The notes under the pieces are model-generated. The model worked only from the letters and a program-made list of their open reading frames with translations. It had not been told where the DNA came from and did no database searches. Below, in pieces: positions 32,912 through 42,013 of a stretch of 64,000 bases of DNA. The number at the start of each line of letters is the position of its first letter. The stretch's first letter is position 1. Made by a program: the position numbers and the translations under genes. This DNA comes from Muricauda sp. SCSIO 64092 (GTDB lineage: Bacteria > Bacteroidota > Bacteroidia > Flavobacteriales > Flavobacteriaceae), in the NCBI RefSeq assembly GCF_023016285.1, contig NZ_CP095413.1, positions 186,001 to 250,000 of the forward strand, read 5' to 3'.

Positions 32912-35074
32912 TTACAAGTTATCCAACTGGTTGCTTTTCTTATCATCACTCAAGGTCCAAAAGAAGCCCACAAAGAAGAAACTGTCCGCTGCCGGACGTA
33001 CCGCCCTACGTTCAAATACTCCAACATTGTTTGGCGCATCTGCATATTGGTAATTATTGATGTTGTTTATTCCCAAAATATTGTTTATTGAAAAGAACAG
33101 GATCTTTTGCTGATCGATCAAATAGGCCCAATTAAAGCTTAGATTTTGGAACGGTCTGGTCCTTTCGGCCAAAAACTCCGGTGTATTGGGGTTATCATAA
33201 GGTCTCCCTGAACCATGTAGATAGGTTAACCCTATTTGTGAGCGAAGTTTGTCCGCCCAATATTTGGTCACAATTGAAAAACTGTGCTTCGGTGCAAAAT
33301 TGGGAGTGGCCGCTTCGGGAAAGTTGCGAAAATCCCTTTCCGTATCCAAATAACTGTAAGAAATCCAATAATCCAGGTTGTCTATACTTTTATTGTCCCG
33401 CCAAAAAATATCCAGTCCAGTGGCATATCCACTTCCTGTATTGCTATATTCAGAGTCGAACTGCGGAAATTGGGTATTGAACTTTACCAAATCATCGTAG
33501 TCTTTGTAAAAGGCTTCCGCGCGAAAGGTCTTCCCATCGTTTAAGTACTGGTAATTAAAGATATAGTGCGATGTTTTTTCCGAGGTCACACTTCGGTCAT
33601 ATTTAAGTACATCCCGTATCGGGTTCTGGTAAAAGTCACCATAGGCCACAGAAAATTGGGAGAATTCCCCGCTTTTATAGGCCAATGAAAATCTGGGAGA
33701 AACGGTCAATTCGTCCAAAACCGAAGGGCGCTCTACCCTCCCCCCTAGCTTTAGGGCAAAGTCATTGCTAAAAAAGATATCCGTTTCCAAAAAACCTGCC
33801 CAAAGCACATCATCAAAACTACTTTCAAAAGAAAAACCGTCCGGTTGTTCTACGTTTTCCTTAAAATTGGTATGAAACACTTCAGCTCCCATATTTAACT
33901 CAAATCTATTACTGAAGCTTTTGGAGACCTTGGCTTTTAGATGACCTGCAGTTTCGTTGTTTTCTATAGCATTATCAAAGACCAGAATACTATTGGTGTC
34001 CCTGGATACACTGGCCCCCAAGCTCACCCCCCAGTCGCTCTCGAAAAAATGTTTGTAACTGGAATTGAAATAGAGGTTGTTGTTCCGTAAACGAAAGCGG
34101 ACAAAATCCTCGAAATTGATATCCTCCTGGTCAATATCCAAATTGGAATAGTTGAAGCTCGTATACAATTTAAAGATGGTTCTATCGCCCTTGCTTCTAA
34201 AGACCCCTTCTCCCTGAATCGATTCAAAGGGTTTGTTCCATCGCACGCCTTGGGTAGAAGGTATCAAGCTCTCATAAGGGGCCAAATTGACGTATTGGGT
34301 GCTGAAACTTAGGGATTCCTTGCCCCAAATTTCGGTATGTCCCAATTGAGCCCCAACGGACATCGCCCCAATATCCGTTTTTTCCATATCGGGAACATCT
34401 ATGGTATTCAATAACAGTACACTGGACAATGCTTGCCCGTATTCGGCGGAATAGCCCCCTGTGCTAAAGGTGATGCCCTTAAAAAGCATTGGGGAAAACC
34501 GACTTCTTGTGGGTATGTTCTGTGCGGTTCCAAAAAAAGGTTGGAATACCCTGATCCCATCAATAAATACCTGGGTTTCCTCAGCCCCACCACCCCTCAC
34601 GAAAAGACGGCCGTCCTCGTTTATGGTGGTTGTCCCGGGAAGGGTCTGAAGCGCACCGACCACATCTGCCAAGGCTCCGGCTGTGGTTACAATGTCCAAA
34701 GGTTTTAAAACGGAAACCTTGGAATTGTCCCCGGCCTCAAAAGTTCCAGCCGTAAGGGTAACTCCCGTTAACTGGTTAATGACTTCGACCAATTTTATGT
34801 TGAGCTTCTGAAAATAGGAAACATCCCCCATTTCGTAGTGGGGGTCGTACCCCAAAACTGAAACGACCAAGGTTTGCGTTCCCGTTTCACCCGTCTCAAA
34901 GAAGAAAGCCCCGTTTTCATCCGTTGAAGCTCCATCATAGGTGCCTTCCAAATACACATTGGCTCCGGAAATGGCATTTCCGGCCTTATCGGTGACTACT
35001 CCGTCGATAGGGGTTTGGGCAGATGCAACCCAAACGTTAAGTAAGGTGGTTAAAAATACGGTTAGGTTTTTCAT
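32912..35074 (-). CDS. TonB-dependent outer membrane receptor with carboxypeptidase-like domain
   Basis: The ATG at 35074 starts a signal peptide (MKNLTVFLTTLLNVWVASAQ); the 720-aa protein has a CarboxypepD_reg-like domain (about 22-100: GVVTDKAGNAISGANVYLEG), a plug (about 120-230, including RLFVRGGGAEETQVFIDGIR) and a 22-strand barrel. It lacks SusC features and no SusD-like gene is adjacent, so it is probably a receptor for a siderophore, vitamin or metal chelate. A LytTR-like element lies 63 bp upstream (35137-35167), which ties it to the neighbouring signalling locus. Confidence 0.92.
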   Translation of the reverse strand: MKNLTVFLTTLLNVWVASAQTPIDGVVTDKAGNAISGANVYLEGTYDGASTDENGAFFFETGETGTQTLVVSVLGYDPHYEMGDVSYFQKLNIKLVEVINQLTGVTLTAGTFEAGDNSKVSVLKPLDIVTTAGALADVVGALQTLPGTTTINEDGRLFVRGGGAEETQVFIDGIRVFQPFFGTAQNIPTRSRFSPMLFKGITFSTGGYSAEYGQALSSVLLLNTIDVPDMEKTDIGAMSVGAQLGHTEIWGKESLSFSTQYVNLAPYESLIPSTQGVRWNKPFESIQGEGVFRSKGDRTIFKLYTSFNYSNLDIDQEDINFEDFVRFRLRNNNLYFNSSYKHFFESDWGVSLGASVSRDTNSILVFDNAIENNETAGHLKAKVSKSFSNRFELNMGAEVFHTNFKENVEQPDGFSFESSFDDVLWAGFLETDIFFSNDFALKLGGRVERPSVLDELTVSPRFSLAYKSGEFSQFSVAYGDFYQNPIRDVLKYDRSVTSEKTSHYIFNYQYLNDGKTFRAEAFYKDYDDLVKFNTQFPQFDSEYSNTGSGYATGLDIFWRDNKSIDNLDYWISYSYLDTERDFRNFPEAATPNFAPKHSFSIVTKYWADKLRSQIGLTYLHGSGRPYDNPNTPEFLAERTRPFQNLSFNWAYLIDQQKILFFSINNILGINNINNYQYADAPNNVGVFERRAVRPAADSFFFVGFFWTLSDDKKSNQLDNL

Positions 35075-35136
35075 GACTGTTTGTTTTTTGATACCCCAAA
35101 AGTCACGTATTGGTCCAATCAAAGAAATTTAGGTCT

Positions 35137-35167
35137 ACCCAATTGTAGCTTTATAGGGATGGATTGT
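35137..35167 (-). promoter_or_regulatory. Candidate LytTR operator upstream of the TonB receptor
   Basis: ACCCAATTGTA (35137-35147), eight bases, GGGATGGATTGT (35156-35167). The right half is identical to that at 31899-31910 and the left differs by one base, with the same spacing. It indicates that the receptor is a target of the same regulator. Confidence 0.62.
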
Positions 35168-35214
35168 GGAATGATTCACCAAAAAAACCTTCCCTTTAAC
35201 AGATAGGTGTTACC

Positions 35215-35515
35215 AAGTTGAGATATATGGGGAACCGGGTATACGAAACAACTCCCTTAAAACATTGATTGCGGTGGATGGAATGCCGATCGGGACAAAA
35301 ATTCCCAATTTGGGCTGCACTATTACCGAGAGTATTGCTGGGAGCAAGGAAACATTGCAGCATATGAACGATGAACGACCTGACCTCGTGGCTGGACATC
35401 AATGTAAAGGAAGCATTGGAAGGAATTGGGGCAAACTTTGGGAAAACCGCAATGGTATAAATGGAGGACCATCTCTTTTGAACCAATTTATAAACAACGG
35501 CAACTTATGTCCTAA
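35215..35515 (+). other. Possible gene remnant in the gap before 35729
   Basis: One frame (about 35222-35370) reads IYGEPGIRNNSLKTLIAVDG, MPIGTKIPNLGCTI and stays open to about 35519. Another frame reads MNDLTSWLDINVKEALEGIG, then ANFGKTAMV, and ends at a stop. Both stretches look protein-like but are disjointed, and the first weakly recalls the C-terminus of small thioredoxin-family proteins (PSxGCxI). I cannot assign a gene. The remaining gap (35168-35728) shows no other feature. Confidence 0.22.
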
Positions 35516-35728
35516 ATAATTAATTATCAAATTTTTAGTATATTAAAGGATTCGAAAAATTGTAGTGCACATTCAATTTTAGTTCCCTCCCTTTTGTTTT
35601 TGACACTTTACTTGCAGTTGGGTAGTTAGCCATTTTCCCTAAAAGCAAGTTTGTTTTCCTCTTCCCCGAAGGAATACCCCTACAGTACAGTTAATATTTA
35701 TCATAATCAACCAATTAAATTTTTTAAA

Positions 35729-36496
35729 ATGAAAACACGCAAAATGAAATTAGGCTTTGCCTTTATGGCGATGATCTTTTTATCGGGCTTAAATGCCCAG
35801 GAGAAAACCACACAAGCCTTTTGGATCCATGAAGATGTAGTGAAACCGGGAATGGTAGCGGAATACGAATCGGTATGTAAAGAATTGACCGCCAACATGA
35901 AAAAGTATGGGTTAAAGGATATGAACTCCATTGTTGCACAAACTTTGGACAACCACTATTTATGGGTAGGCCCCATTGAAAACATGGCACAAATAGACCG
36001 CCCCATTTTTAAGAACCTGGCCGAAAAAATGGGTGCGGAAAAAATGGGTGCCCTTTTTGACCGAATGGATAAGTGCTATGACATAGAACAAAACTATGTC
36101 CTCAATTTAGACCCAGAGCTTTCCTATACGCCCAGCGGCCTTACCCAAACACCGGAAGGACAACCCTACAGAAAATTCCATTATTTCCATTATACCCCGG
36201 GAAATAGGGCCAAAGTCATGGCCAAGGCCAAGGAAATAAAGGAAATGTTCGAAAGCAATAACTCCAAAATGGAATATAGGCTCTATAAAAGTGGTTTTGG
36301 GGTTAGGGGCGAATACCTTATGGTGGCGGTAGCAGCCAAAGATGCAGGTGATTATGCTGCCAAAGTGGCCAAAAACAATGAAGCCATGGGAGAATCCTGG
36401 GTAAAACTGTACAACACCTTTATGGCTACTTTGGAGGACTATCAAATCGTGGAAGGAATTATGCGCCCGGATATGGCTTATGTACCCTCCAACTAA
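35729..36496 (+). CDS. Secreted two-domain dimeric-barrel-like protein, 255 aa
   Basis: The ATG at 35729 starts a signal peptide (MKTRKMKLGFAFMAMIFLSG, cleaved near LNAQ). The mature part appears to be two similar ABM-like halves: FWIHEDVVKPGMVAEYESV, ending in NHYLWVGPIENMAQID, and YRKFHYFHYTPGNRAKVMAK, ending in GEYLMVAVAAKDAGDYAAK. It is related to the gene at 37511 (shared Y-(L/I)-W-x-x-GP core). Function unknown; probably periplasmic. A strong hairpin follows at 36505. Confidence 0.65.
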   Translation: MKTRKMKLGFAFMAMIFLSGLNAQEKTTQAFWIHEDVVKPGMVAEYESVCKELTANMKKYGLKDMNSIVAQTLDNHYLWVGPIENMAQIDRPIFKNLAEKMGAEKMGALFDRMDKCYDIEQNYVLNLDPELSYTPSGLTQTPEGQPYRKFHYFHYTPGNRAKVMAKAKEIKEMFESNNSKMEYRLYKSGFGVRGEYLMVAVAAKDAGDYAAKVAKNNEAMGESWVKLYNTFMATLEDYQIVEGIMRPDMAYVPSN

Positions 36497-36504
36497 ACTG
36501 GTAT

Positions 36505-36530
36505 GCCCCGGCCAATGCCGGGGCTTTGTA
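36505..36530 (+). terminator. Hairpin terminator or attenuator
   Basis: The GC-rich stem GCCCCGGC / GCCGGGGC (36505-36512, 36517-36524) with a CAAT loop is followed by only TTTGTA. It lies between two secreted-protein genes. It may be a leaky terminator that lowers expression of the downstream gene. Confidence 0.6.
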
Positions 36531-36553
36531 TGACAACCTAAAATCAAATAAGA

Positions 36554-37480
36554 ATGAAAAAAACGATCCATTTGGCAATGGCCGCTTTGTTATCCATTGC
36601 CTGTAGCCAAGGTCCTGTTCGTTATACGCAAGACTCTCCTGAAATTGATACCGTCAAAAAACTGATTGCCAACTACAATTCAAAGAACTATGACACCAGT
36701 TTTTTTGCGGATTCTTCGGAAACACGATACAACACAAGGGATAATCCTATGTCACCTTCGGAAACCATGGCATATCATAGGGAAACCGATGCTGCGTATT
36801 CCAGTAGGGGCTTTTTGGATGAAGACCAGGAATTTGAAATGGTAGTAACGGATGATGGGGAAACTTGGGTCAACTGTTGGTTGGATTGGAAGGGAACCGT
36901 CGCCGCAAGCGGTAAGGAAATAGTGATTCCCATCCATTTGACCTATCGTTTTGTTGATGGAAAAATAGTGCGTGAAGTTGGGATGTGGGACCCTACGGAA
37001 GTGGTACTTGAAATGCAGATGATTGAGGCCAAAAACAATATGTCCGCAGATGAAAAAGCAATGGACAAGCACTTTGATGTATTTGTAAATGAATTTATTA
37101 ATGGAAAGGACTTAACAGCACTTGAAAAAGCTGTAACTGCAGATTTTGCACGCTATATGAACGGTATAAAAGTAGCAACTGGCCCCAAAGAAATGGGTGA
37201 AGGTTTTCGTGATACGTACATGAAGGCTTTTCCAAATTTGAAGGTCACGATACGCAATAGAACCTATAATGGCAATAAAGCCTTTGTCCACTGGAATTTT
37301 AAAGGCACAAATACAGGCGAATTTAATGGATCCGAACCTACGGGAAAGACCGTTTCCATTACTGGTTTATCCGAATTGAAATTTAGTCCGGATGGTAAAA
37401 TACAGGAAGAACATCTTTTCTATAATGAATTGGCGTTGATGAACCAATTGGGATATGCACTCGGTCCAACCGAAGAATAA
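36554..37480 (+). CDS. Lipoprotein with two NTF2/SnoaL-like domains
   Basis: This 308-aa protein has a lipoprotein signal (LLSIACSQG, Cys about 17). The first NTF2-like domain is about 25-155. The second (about 170-305) is SnoaL-like/ester-cyclase type: HFDVFVNEFINGKDLTAL, then FRDTYMKAFPNLKVTI, FVHWNFKGTNTGEF and DGKIQEEHLFYNEL. SnoaL-like folds form small substrate pockets with varied activities, so no reaction can be assigned. It is 30 bp upstream of the next secreted-protein gene, likely the same transcript. Confidence 0.75.
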   Translation: MKKTIHLAMAALLSIACSQGPVRYTQDSPEIDTVKKLIANYNSKNYDTSFFADSSETRYNTRDNPMSPSETMAYHRETDAAYSSRGFLDEDQEFEMVVTDDGETWVNCWLDWKGTVAASGKEIVIPIHLTYRFVDGKIVREVGMWDPTEVVLEMQMIEAKNNMSADEKAMDKHFDVFVNEFINGKDLTALEKAVTADFARYMNGIKVATGPKEMGEGFRDTYMKAFPNLKVTIRNRTYNGNKAFVHWNFKGTNTGEFNGSEPTGKTVSITGLSELKFSPDGKIQEEHLFYNELALMNQLGYALGPTEE

Positions 37481-37510
37481 GTAAAGAAAAACAATCTAAA
37501 TCCAATCACA

Positions 37511-38272
37511 ATGAAAAAAGCAGTTTTCGCGCTATTGCTAGTGCCCCTATTTGTCTTGGCACAGGAGCGCCCAGAAGAGCCCGTTTTTATGAATGTAATG
37601 ATCACTCCAAATCCCGCTAAGATTGCGGAGTTCGAGGCAGGTCTCACTGCACACAACAAGAAGTACCATGCCACAGGAGCCAATGCAGTCCGGGTCTATT
37701 GGATTGCCAGTGGGGAAAATTCCGGCAAGTACATCTGGAGCATGGGTCCCACCACATGGGCGGCATTTGATGAATCCACCAATCCAAGTGGAGATCACGC
37801 TAAGGATTGGAACGCCAACGTAGCCCCTTACGCCAAAGCCGAAATGGAAACTACCTATTGGAAAGGCGATGCCAAACATTCCAATTTCACCAAGGACTTT
37901 ACCATGAAAAATCTGGCCATCTTTTATTTGGACATGAAACGCTTTAAGCAACAAGAGTTCATGTCCGTTTTGGGAAAAGTAACCAAGGTGTTCAAGGAAA
38001 AAGATGCGGATGAGCAATGGGGTGTTTATTGGAATCAGTTGAACAATAGGGACGGTAAGGATATGGTTTGGGTGAATTTCTTCGAATCCATGACCTGGAT
38101 GGCCGAGGATAACATGTTCCCACAATGGTATGAAGAGGTCCATGGGGAGGGAACTTTTACGGAGTTCCTCAAGGAATTTGAAGCTTCCACCCATAGCGAC
38201 TACCAAGAACTGTGGGCCTTTAGAGGTGATTTAAGTGGCTTATCCGGAGAGGTGGTCGTTACCCAAAATTAA
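37511..38272 (+). CDS. Secreted dimeric-barrel-like protein, 253 aa
   Basis: The signal peptide is MKKAVFALLLVPLFVLAQ. The mature protein has two repeat-like halves: FMNVMITPNPAKIAEFEAGL, YIWSMGPTTWAAFDE, then LAIFYLDMKRFKQQEFMSV, MVWVNFFESMTWMAEDN. It is paralogous in layout to the gene at 35729. Function unknown. It closes a three-gene run of exported small proteins and is followed by a terminator at 38296. Confidence 0.65.
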   Translation: MKKAVFALLLVPLFVLAQERPEEPVFMNVMITPNPAKIAEFEAGLTAHNKKYHATGANAVRVYWIASGENSGKYIWSMGPTTWAAFDESTNPSGDHAKDWNANVAPYAKAEMETTYWKGDAKHSNFTKDFTMKNLAIFYLDMKRFKQQEFMSVLGKVTKVFKEKDADEQWGVYWNQLNNRDGKDMVWVNFFESMTWMAEDNMFPQWYEEVHGEGTFTEFLKEFEASTHSDYQELWAFRGDLSGLSGEVVVTQN

Positions 38273-38295
38273 TAAAAACGGTTCCGCACCTATTC

Positions 38296-38320
38296 AAAGG
38301 CTCCTTAGGGGGCCTTTTTT
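38296..38320 (+). terminator. Intrinsic terminator
   Basis: The imperfect stem AAAGGCTCC / GGGGCCTTT with a TTA(G) loop is followed by TTTTTT. It ends the run of small secreted-protein genes. Confidence 0.75.
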
Positions 38321-38383
38321 ATGTTCAAACGTAGGTACAGCATTAAATTTCCTATCTTACATACCACACCTAATCCAATCAAA

Positions 38384-39883
38384 ATGAAAAAAATAACGCT
38401 CCTCACCCTGCTTTTTTTGGCCGTAACCATTTTATACGCCCAGAATTCCAAAAAGGTAAAAATACTTGATGGCATGATCCAACAAGGGATGACCGATTGG
38501 AAAATACCTGGTTTGGCTGCCGTTGTGGTCAAGGATGGCGAAGTAGTCTTTAAAAAGACCTATGGTGTAAAAAGCATTGCAACTAAAGAAGCCGTAAATG
38601 GACAGACCCTGTTTGCCATGGCATCCACTACAAAAGCCATGGTGGCCATGGCCCTGGGAATTTTGGTGGATGAGGGCAAATTGGATTGGAACGATAAGGT
38701 TGTGGACCACTTGCCCAACTTTCAACTCTCCGATCCCTATATTACCGCAGATGCCAGGGTAAAGGACCTGCTTACCCATAATCTGGGCATCGCCAATGCG
38801 GATGTGCTTTGGGTATTGGACAGCATTTCAACCGATCTTACCTTAAAACGGTTCAAACACACCAAAAAAATATATCCGTTACGAGGTGGATTCACGTACC
38901 AAAACATTATGTATGCTGCTGCAGGAGAAGTTATTGCAGCAGTGAGCGGTATGCCTTGGGACCGTTTTATTGAAATGCGATTGTTCAAACCCTTAAACAT
39001 GAACCGTTCCCAAACCAAAGCAGCCAACATTCCAAAAGTTGAAAACTCCGTAACGCCACATTATGATTTTGGGGAGGGGGGTGTTCAAGTGGTCGATCGA
39101 AACTATTCCGACCAAATCGGTGCTGCCGGGATGATGTGGTCCAGTATTGATGATATTTCGAATTACTTGAAGTTTATTTTGAACAAGGGCATACAAAACC
39201 AGGATACCATACTGCAACCTGGTACCTTTAAAACCTTGTTCCAGCCCCATACCCTCATTCCCAAAAAACAATTTTATCCAACAACGAAACTCACCGAGCC
39301 CAATTGGTTGAGTTACGGGCTGGGATGGTTCCAACATGACTATCGTGGACAGAAATTGGATTTTCATACCGGTAGCCTCCAGGGGCTTATTGCGATAGCA
39401 GGGGTCATACATGATAGAAATACCGCAGTTTACGTATTTGGAAATATGGATCATGCCGAATTACGACATGCCATTATGTATCAGGTCATGGATTTATTTG
39501 CCTTTGATGATGAGGGTACCAATTGGCATCCCAAAATATTTAAGCTCTATGAAACCCTGAAAAAAGAAAGGATGGAAGGCGCACAAAAGCAAATAGGGGC
39601 GCGTTTGCCAAATACCAGCCCTTCTTTGGATTGGAATGCCTATACGGGAAACTACCATCACCCCCTTTGTGGAACCCTGAAAATAACATCCCATAACGAA
39701 ACCTTGAAACTTGATTTCAATGAATTTCAACAAATAGAGGCCTCCCATTGGCATTTGGATACGTTTATGACCAAACCCAATAAACGATGGACATCCGCTT
39801 CGGAAATGGTTTTCCATATCAATGGGAAAGCCAAGGTCAAGTCCTTGGAATTCTCTGGGTATACCTTCACAAAATCGAATTAA
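38384..39883 (+). CDS. Exported beta-lactamase-family serine hydrolase
   Basis: The ATG at 38384 begins a signal peptide (MKKITLLTLLFLAVTILYAQ). The 499-aa protein has the class C-type motifs S81-x-x-K84 (ASTTKAM), Y172-x-N (TYQNIM) and HTG (DFHTGSLQGL). A C-terminal DUF3471-like domain follows (about 405-499). Such enzymes act as D-aminopeptidases, esterases or peptidoglycan-type hydrolases, rarely as true beta-lactamases. It lies 12 bp before the D-aminoacylase-like gene, suggesting joint processing of D-amino-acid-containing material. Confidence 0.92.
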   Translation: MKKITLLTLLFLAVTILYAQNSKKVKILDGMIQQGMTDWKIPGLAAVVVKDGEVVFKKTYGVKSIATKEAVNGQTLFAMASTTKAMVAMALGILVDEGKLDWNDKVVDHLPNFQLSDPYITADARVKDLLTHNLGIANADVLWVLDSISTDLTLKRFKHTKKIYPLRGGFTYQNIMYAAAGEVIAAVSGMPWDRFIEMRLFKPLNMNRSQTKAANIPKVENSVTPHYDFGEGGVQVVDRNYSDQIGAAGMMWSSIDDISNYLKFILNKGIQNQDTILQPGTFKTLFQPHTLIPKKQFYPTTKLTEPNWLSYGLGWFQHDYRGQKLDFHTGSLQGLIAIAGVIHDRNTAVYVFGNMDHAELRHAIMYQVMDLFAFDDEGTNWHPKIFKLYETLKKERMEGAQKQIGARLPNTSPSLDWNAYTGNYHHPLCGTLKITSHNETLKLDFNEFQQIEASHWHLDTFMTKPNKRWTSASEMVFHINGKAKVKSLEFSGYTFTKSN

Positions 39884-39895
39884 AAACCAGTACTT

Positions 39896-41572
39896 ATGAA
39901 AAAGCTAGTCAACCTATTCCCCGTTTTGCTTTTGGTTCTGGCCTGTAGCGAACCACAAACGTTTGATGTGCTCATTAAAAATGGGCAGGTGGTCGATGGT
40001 TCTGGAGAGACCTCTTATATCGGTAGTGTTGGAATCAATGTGGATACCATTGCCGCCGTGGGAAACCTTAAAAATGCAGTTGGGAAAACCGAAATAGATG
40101 CCAAGGGCCTTACCCTAGCCCCAGGATTTATCAATATGCTCAGTTGGGCAACGGAGTCCTTGCTGATCGATGGTACATCCGAGAGCGATATTCGGCAGGG
40201 GGTAACCCTGGAAGTTATGGGCGAAGGCTGGTCCATGGGGCCTTTGAACGCTAAAATGAAAGCGGAATCCCTCGCCTCCCAAAAAGACTATAAATACGAA
40301 ATTGACTGGACCACACTTGGGGAATATCTCCAATCATTGGAAAATAGGGGAATCTCCTGCAATGTGGCTTCCTTTGTAGGGGCAACAACCCTGCGCATCC
40401 ATGAATTGGAGTCCGAAAATCGACCACCCACGCCCGAAGAATTGGACCGGATGAAGGCATTGGCCAGAACCGCCATGGAAGAAGGTGCCATGGGAATCGG
40501 TTCTTCACTCATCTATGCCCCTGCCTTTTATGCGGGTACCGAGGAACTCATTGAACTGTGCAAGGTGGCCTCCGAATATGGGGGAATGTACATTTCGCAT
40601 TTGCGTAGTGAAGGGGATTACTGGTTGGAAGCCATTGACGAATTGATCCGTATCGCTGCAGAGGCAAATATCCCAGCAGAAATCTATCACTTAAAAGCTG
40701 GCGGAAAGGACAATTGGGGGAAATGGGAGGCTGCAATCGCGAAAATTGATTCGGCCAGAAGCGCTGGGCTAAAAATTACCACTGATATGTACACCTACAC
40801 TGCTGGAGCAACCGGTCTGGATGCTTCCATGCCACCCTGGGTGCAGGAAGGAGGGTATGGTGAATGGGCCAAACGTTTACAAGATTCCGCCATACGTAAA
40901 AAAGTGGCCCAGGAAATGCGGGCCAAAGGGGAGGGCTGGGAAAATCTTTATTTTGCCGCAGGGAGCCCCGAGAAATTGCTATTGAACGGGTTTCGCAACG
41001 ATACCTTGCGTTATTTGACGGGAAAAACCTTGGGCGAGGTAGCCAAAATGCGCGGTACCTCCCCAGAGGAAACCGCCATGGACCTGGTAGTACAGGACAG
41101 TAGTCGTGTGGGTACCGTTTATTTCTTAATGTCCGAGGAAAATGTAAAAAAACAGATTGCCCTGCCCTACATGAGCTTTGGTTCCGATGCAGCCTCAATA
41201 GCTCCCGTTGTCCCTTTTACCAATTACAACCCCCATCCAAGGGCGTATGGAAATTTTTCCAGGTTATTGGGAAAGTACGTCAGGGAAGAACAAATCATCC
41301 CTTTGGAGGAAGCTGTGCGAAAGTTAAGTGCTTTACCCGCCAGTAACCTTAAGCTTAAAAAGCGGGGAATGATCAAGGTGGGCAACTATGCGGACCTGGC
41401 CCTTTTTGATGCTACAACCATTTTGGACAAAGCTACCTTTGAGGAACCACATCAATTTGCCAAAGGTATGGTACATGTATTTGTCAATGGAACGCAGGTG
41501 TTGAAAGATGGTGAACATACGGGAGCTACCCCAGGTAGGTTCATTAAAGGACCGGGGTTTAAGGAGAACTAA
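39896..41572 (+). CDS. D-aminoacylase-like amidohydrolase lipoprotein
   Basis: The 558-aa protein has a lipobox (LLVLACSE, Cys17). The amidohydrolase barrel keeps H235 (YISHLRSEG), H265 (EIYHLKAGG) and the SFGSDAASIAP / PHPRAYGNFSR blocks of N-acyl-D-amino-acid deacylases. The usual HxH site after PGFID is replaced by PGFINMLSW (Leu82, Trp84), and the metal-binding Cys of VGNCG is replaced (MGEGW). It may work with one metal in a modified site, or have another function. It follows the serine hydrolase by 12 bp and is probably in one transcript with it. Confidence 0.85.
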   Translation: MKKLVNLFPVLLLVLACSEPQTFDVLIKNGQVVDGSGETSYIGSVGINVDTIAAVGNLKNAVGKTEIDAKGLTLAPGFINMLSWATESLLIDGTSESDIRQGVTLEVMGEGWSMGPLNAKMKAESLASQKDYKYEIDWTTLGEYLQSLENRGISCNVASFVGATTLRIHELESENRPPTPEELDRMKALARTAMEEGAMGIGSSLIYAPAFYAGTEELIELCKVASEYGGMYISHLRSEGDYWLEAIDELIRIAAEANIPAEIYHLKAGGKDNWGKWEAAIAKIDSARSAGLKITTDMYTYTAGATGLDASMPPWVQEGGYGEWAKRLQDSAIRKKVAQEMRAKGEGWENLYFAAGSPEKLLLNGFRNDTLRYLTGKTLGEVAKMRGTSPEETAMDLVVQDSSRVGTVYFLMSEENVKKQIALPYMSFGSDAASIAPVVPFTNYNPHPRAYGNFSRLLGKYVREEQIIPLEEAVRKLSALPASNLKLKKRGMIKVGNYADLALFDATTILDKATFEEPHQFAKGMVHVFVNGTQVLKDGEHTGATPGRFIKGPGFKEN

Positions 41573-42013
41573 TGTAATTCGCTGGTGGACCCCATTAGCT
41601 ATCGTAACCCTCATCACCATCATCCTCTTTGCGAGGTTGGGGGTTCGCCTGTATAGGAGGTATCAAAAAATGAAGGATAAGGATAAAAACGGAACCTCTT
41701 AAGAACAATCAACTTTCTTTGAAAAATCCAGCAACGTTTTTTTTGGAAAAGTTGCTTTACGGATGAAATAGACATCGCTATTTCTACCGGTACCGTTCAT
41801 AAAATGTGTAACCCAAAAATTCTTTCAATTACGGATTGCTTGGCCACAAAAACCACAGCAGAAACCCATAATCAACCTTTTGACCCCAGTGGGATCCGGG
41901 AAAGTTCCCAGTACTCCAAAATAGCCGGTTTTCCACTAGTGCCGTATTGAGGTTTCCCTAAGGTATTGGTTAAATCATTATCTTCAAACCAACGAACCCC
42001 AACCCAAAGAATT
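41573..42013 (+). other. Gap with a possible small membrane peptide
   Basis: The frame at about 41576-41702 reads VIRWWTPLAIVTLITIILFA, then RLGVRLYRRYQKMKDKDKNG, a plausible single-helix peptide with a basic tail. It has no good start of its own except an ATG at 41508 inside the previous gene; an AAGGAG precedes an ATG-TAA minimal frame at 41574. I give it low weight. From 41703 to 42013 I see no gene or structured element. Confidence 0.25.

Noticed and set aside
37547..38206. 219-codon minus-strand open frame
   Set aside because: It is antisense to the secreted protein at 37511, whose signal peptide and start are convincing.
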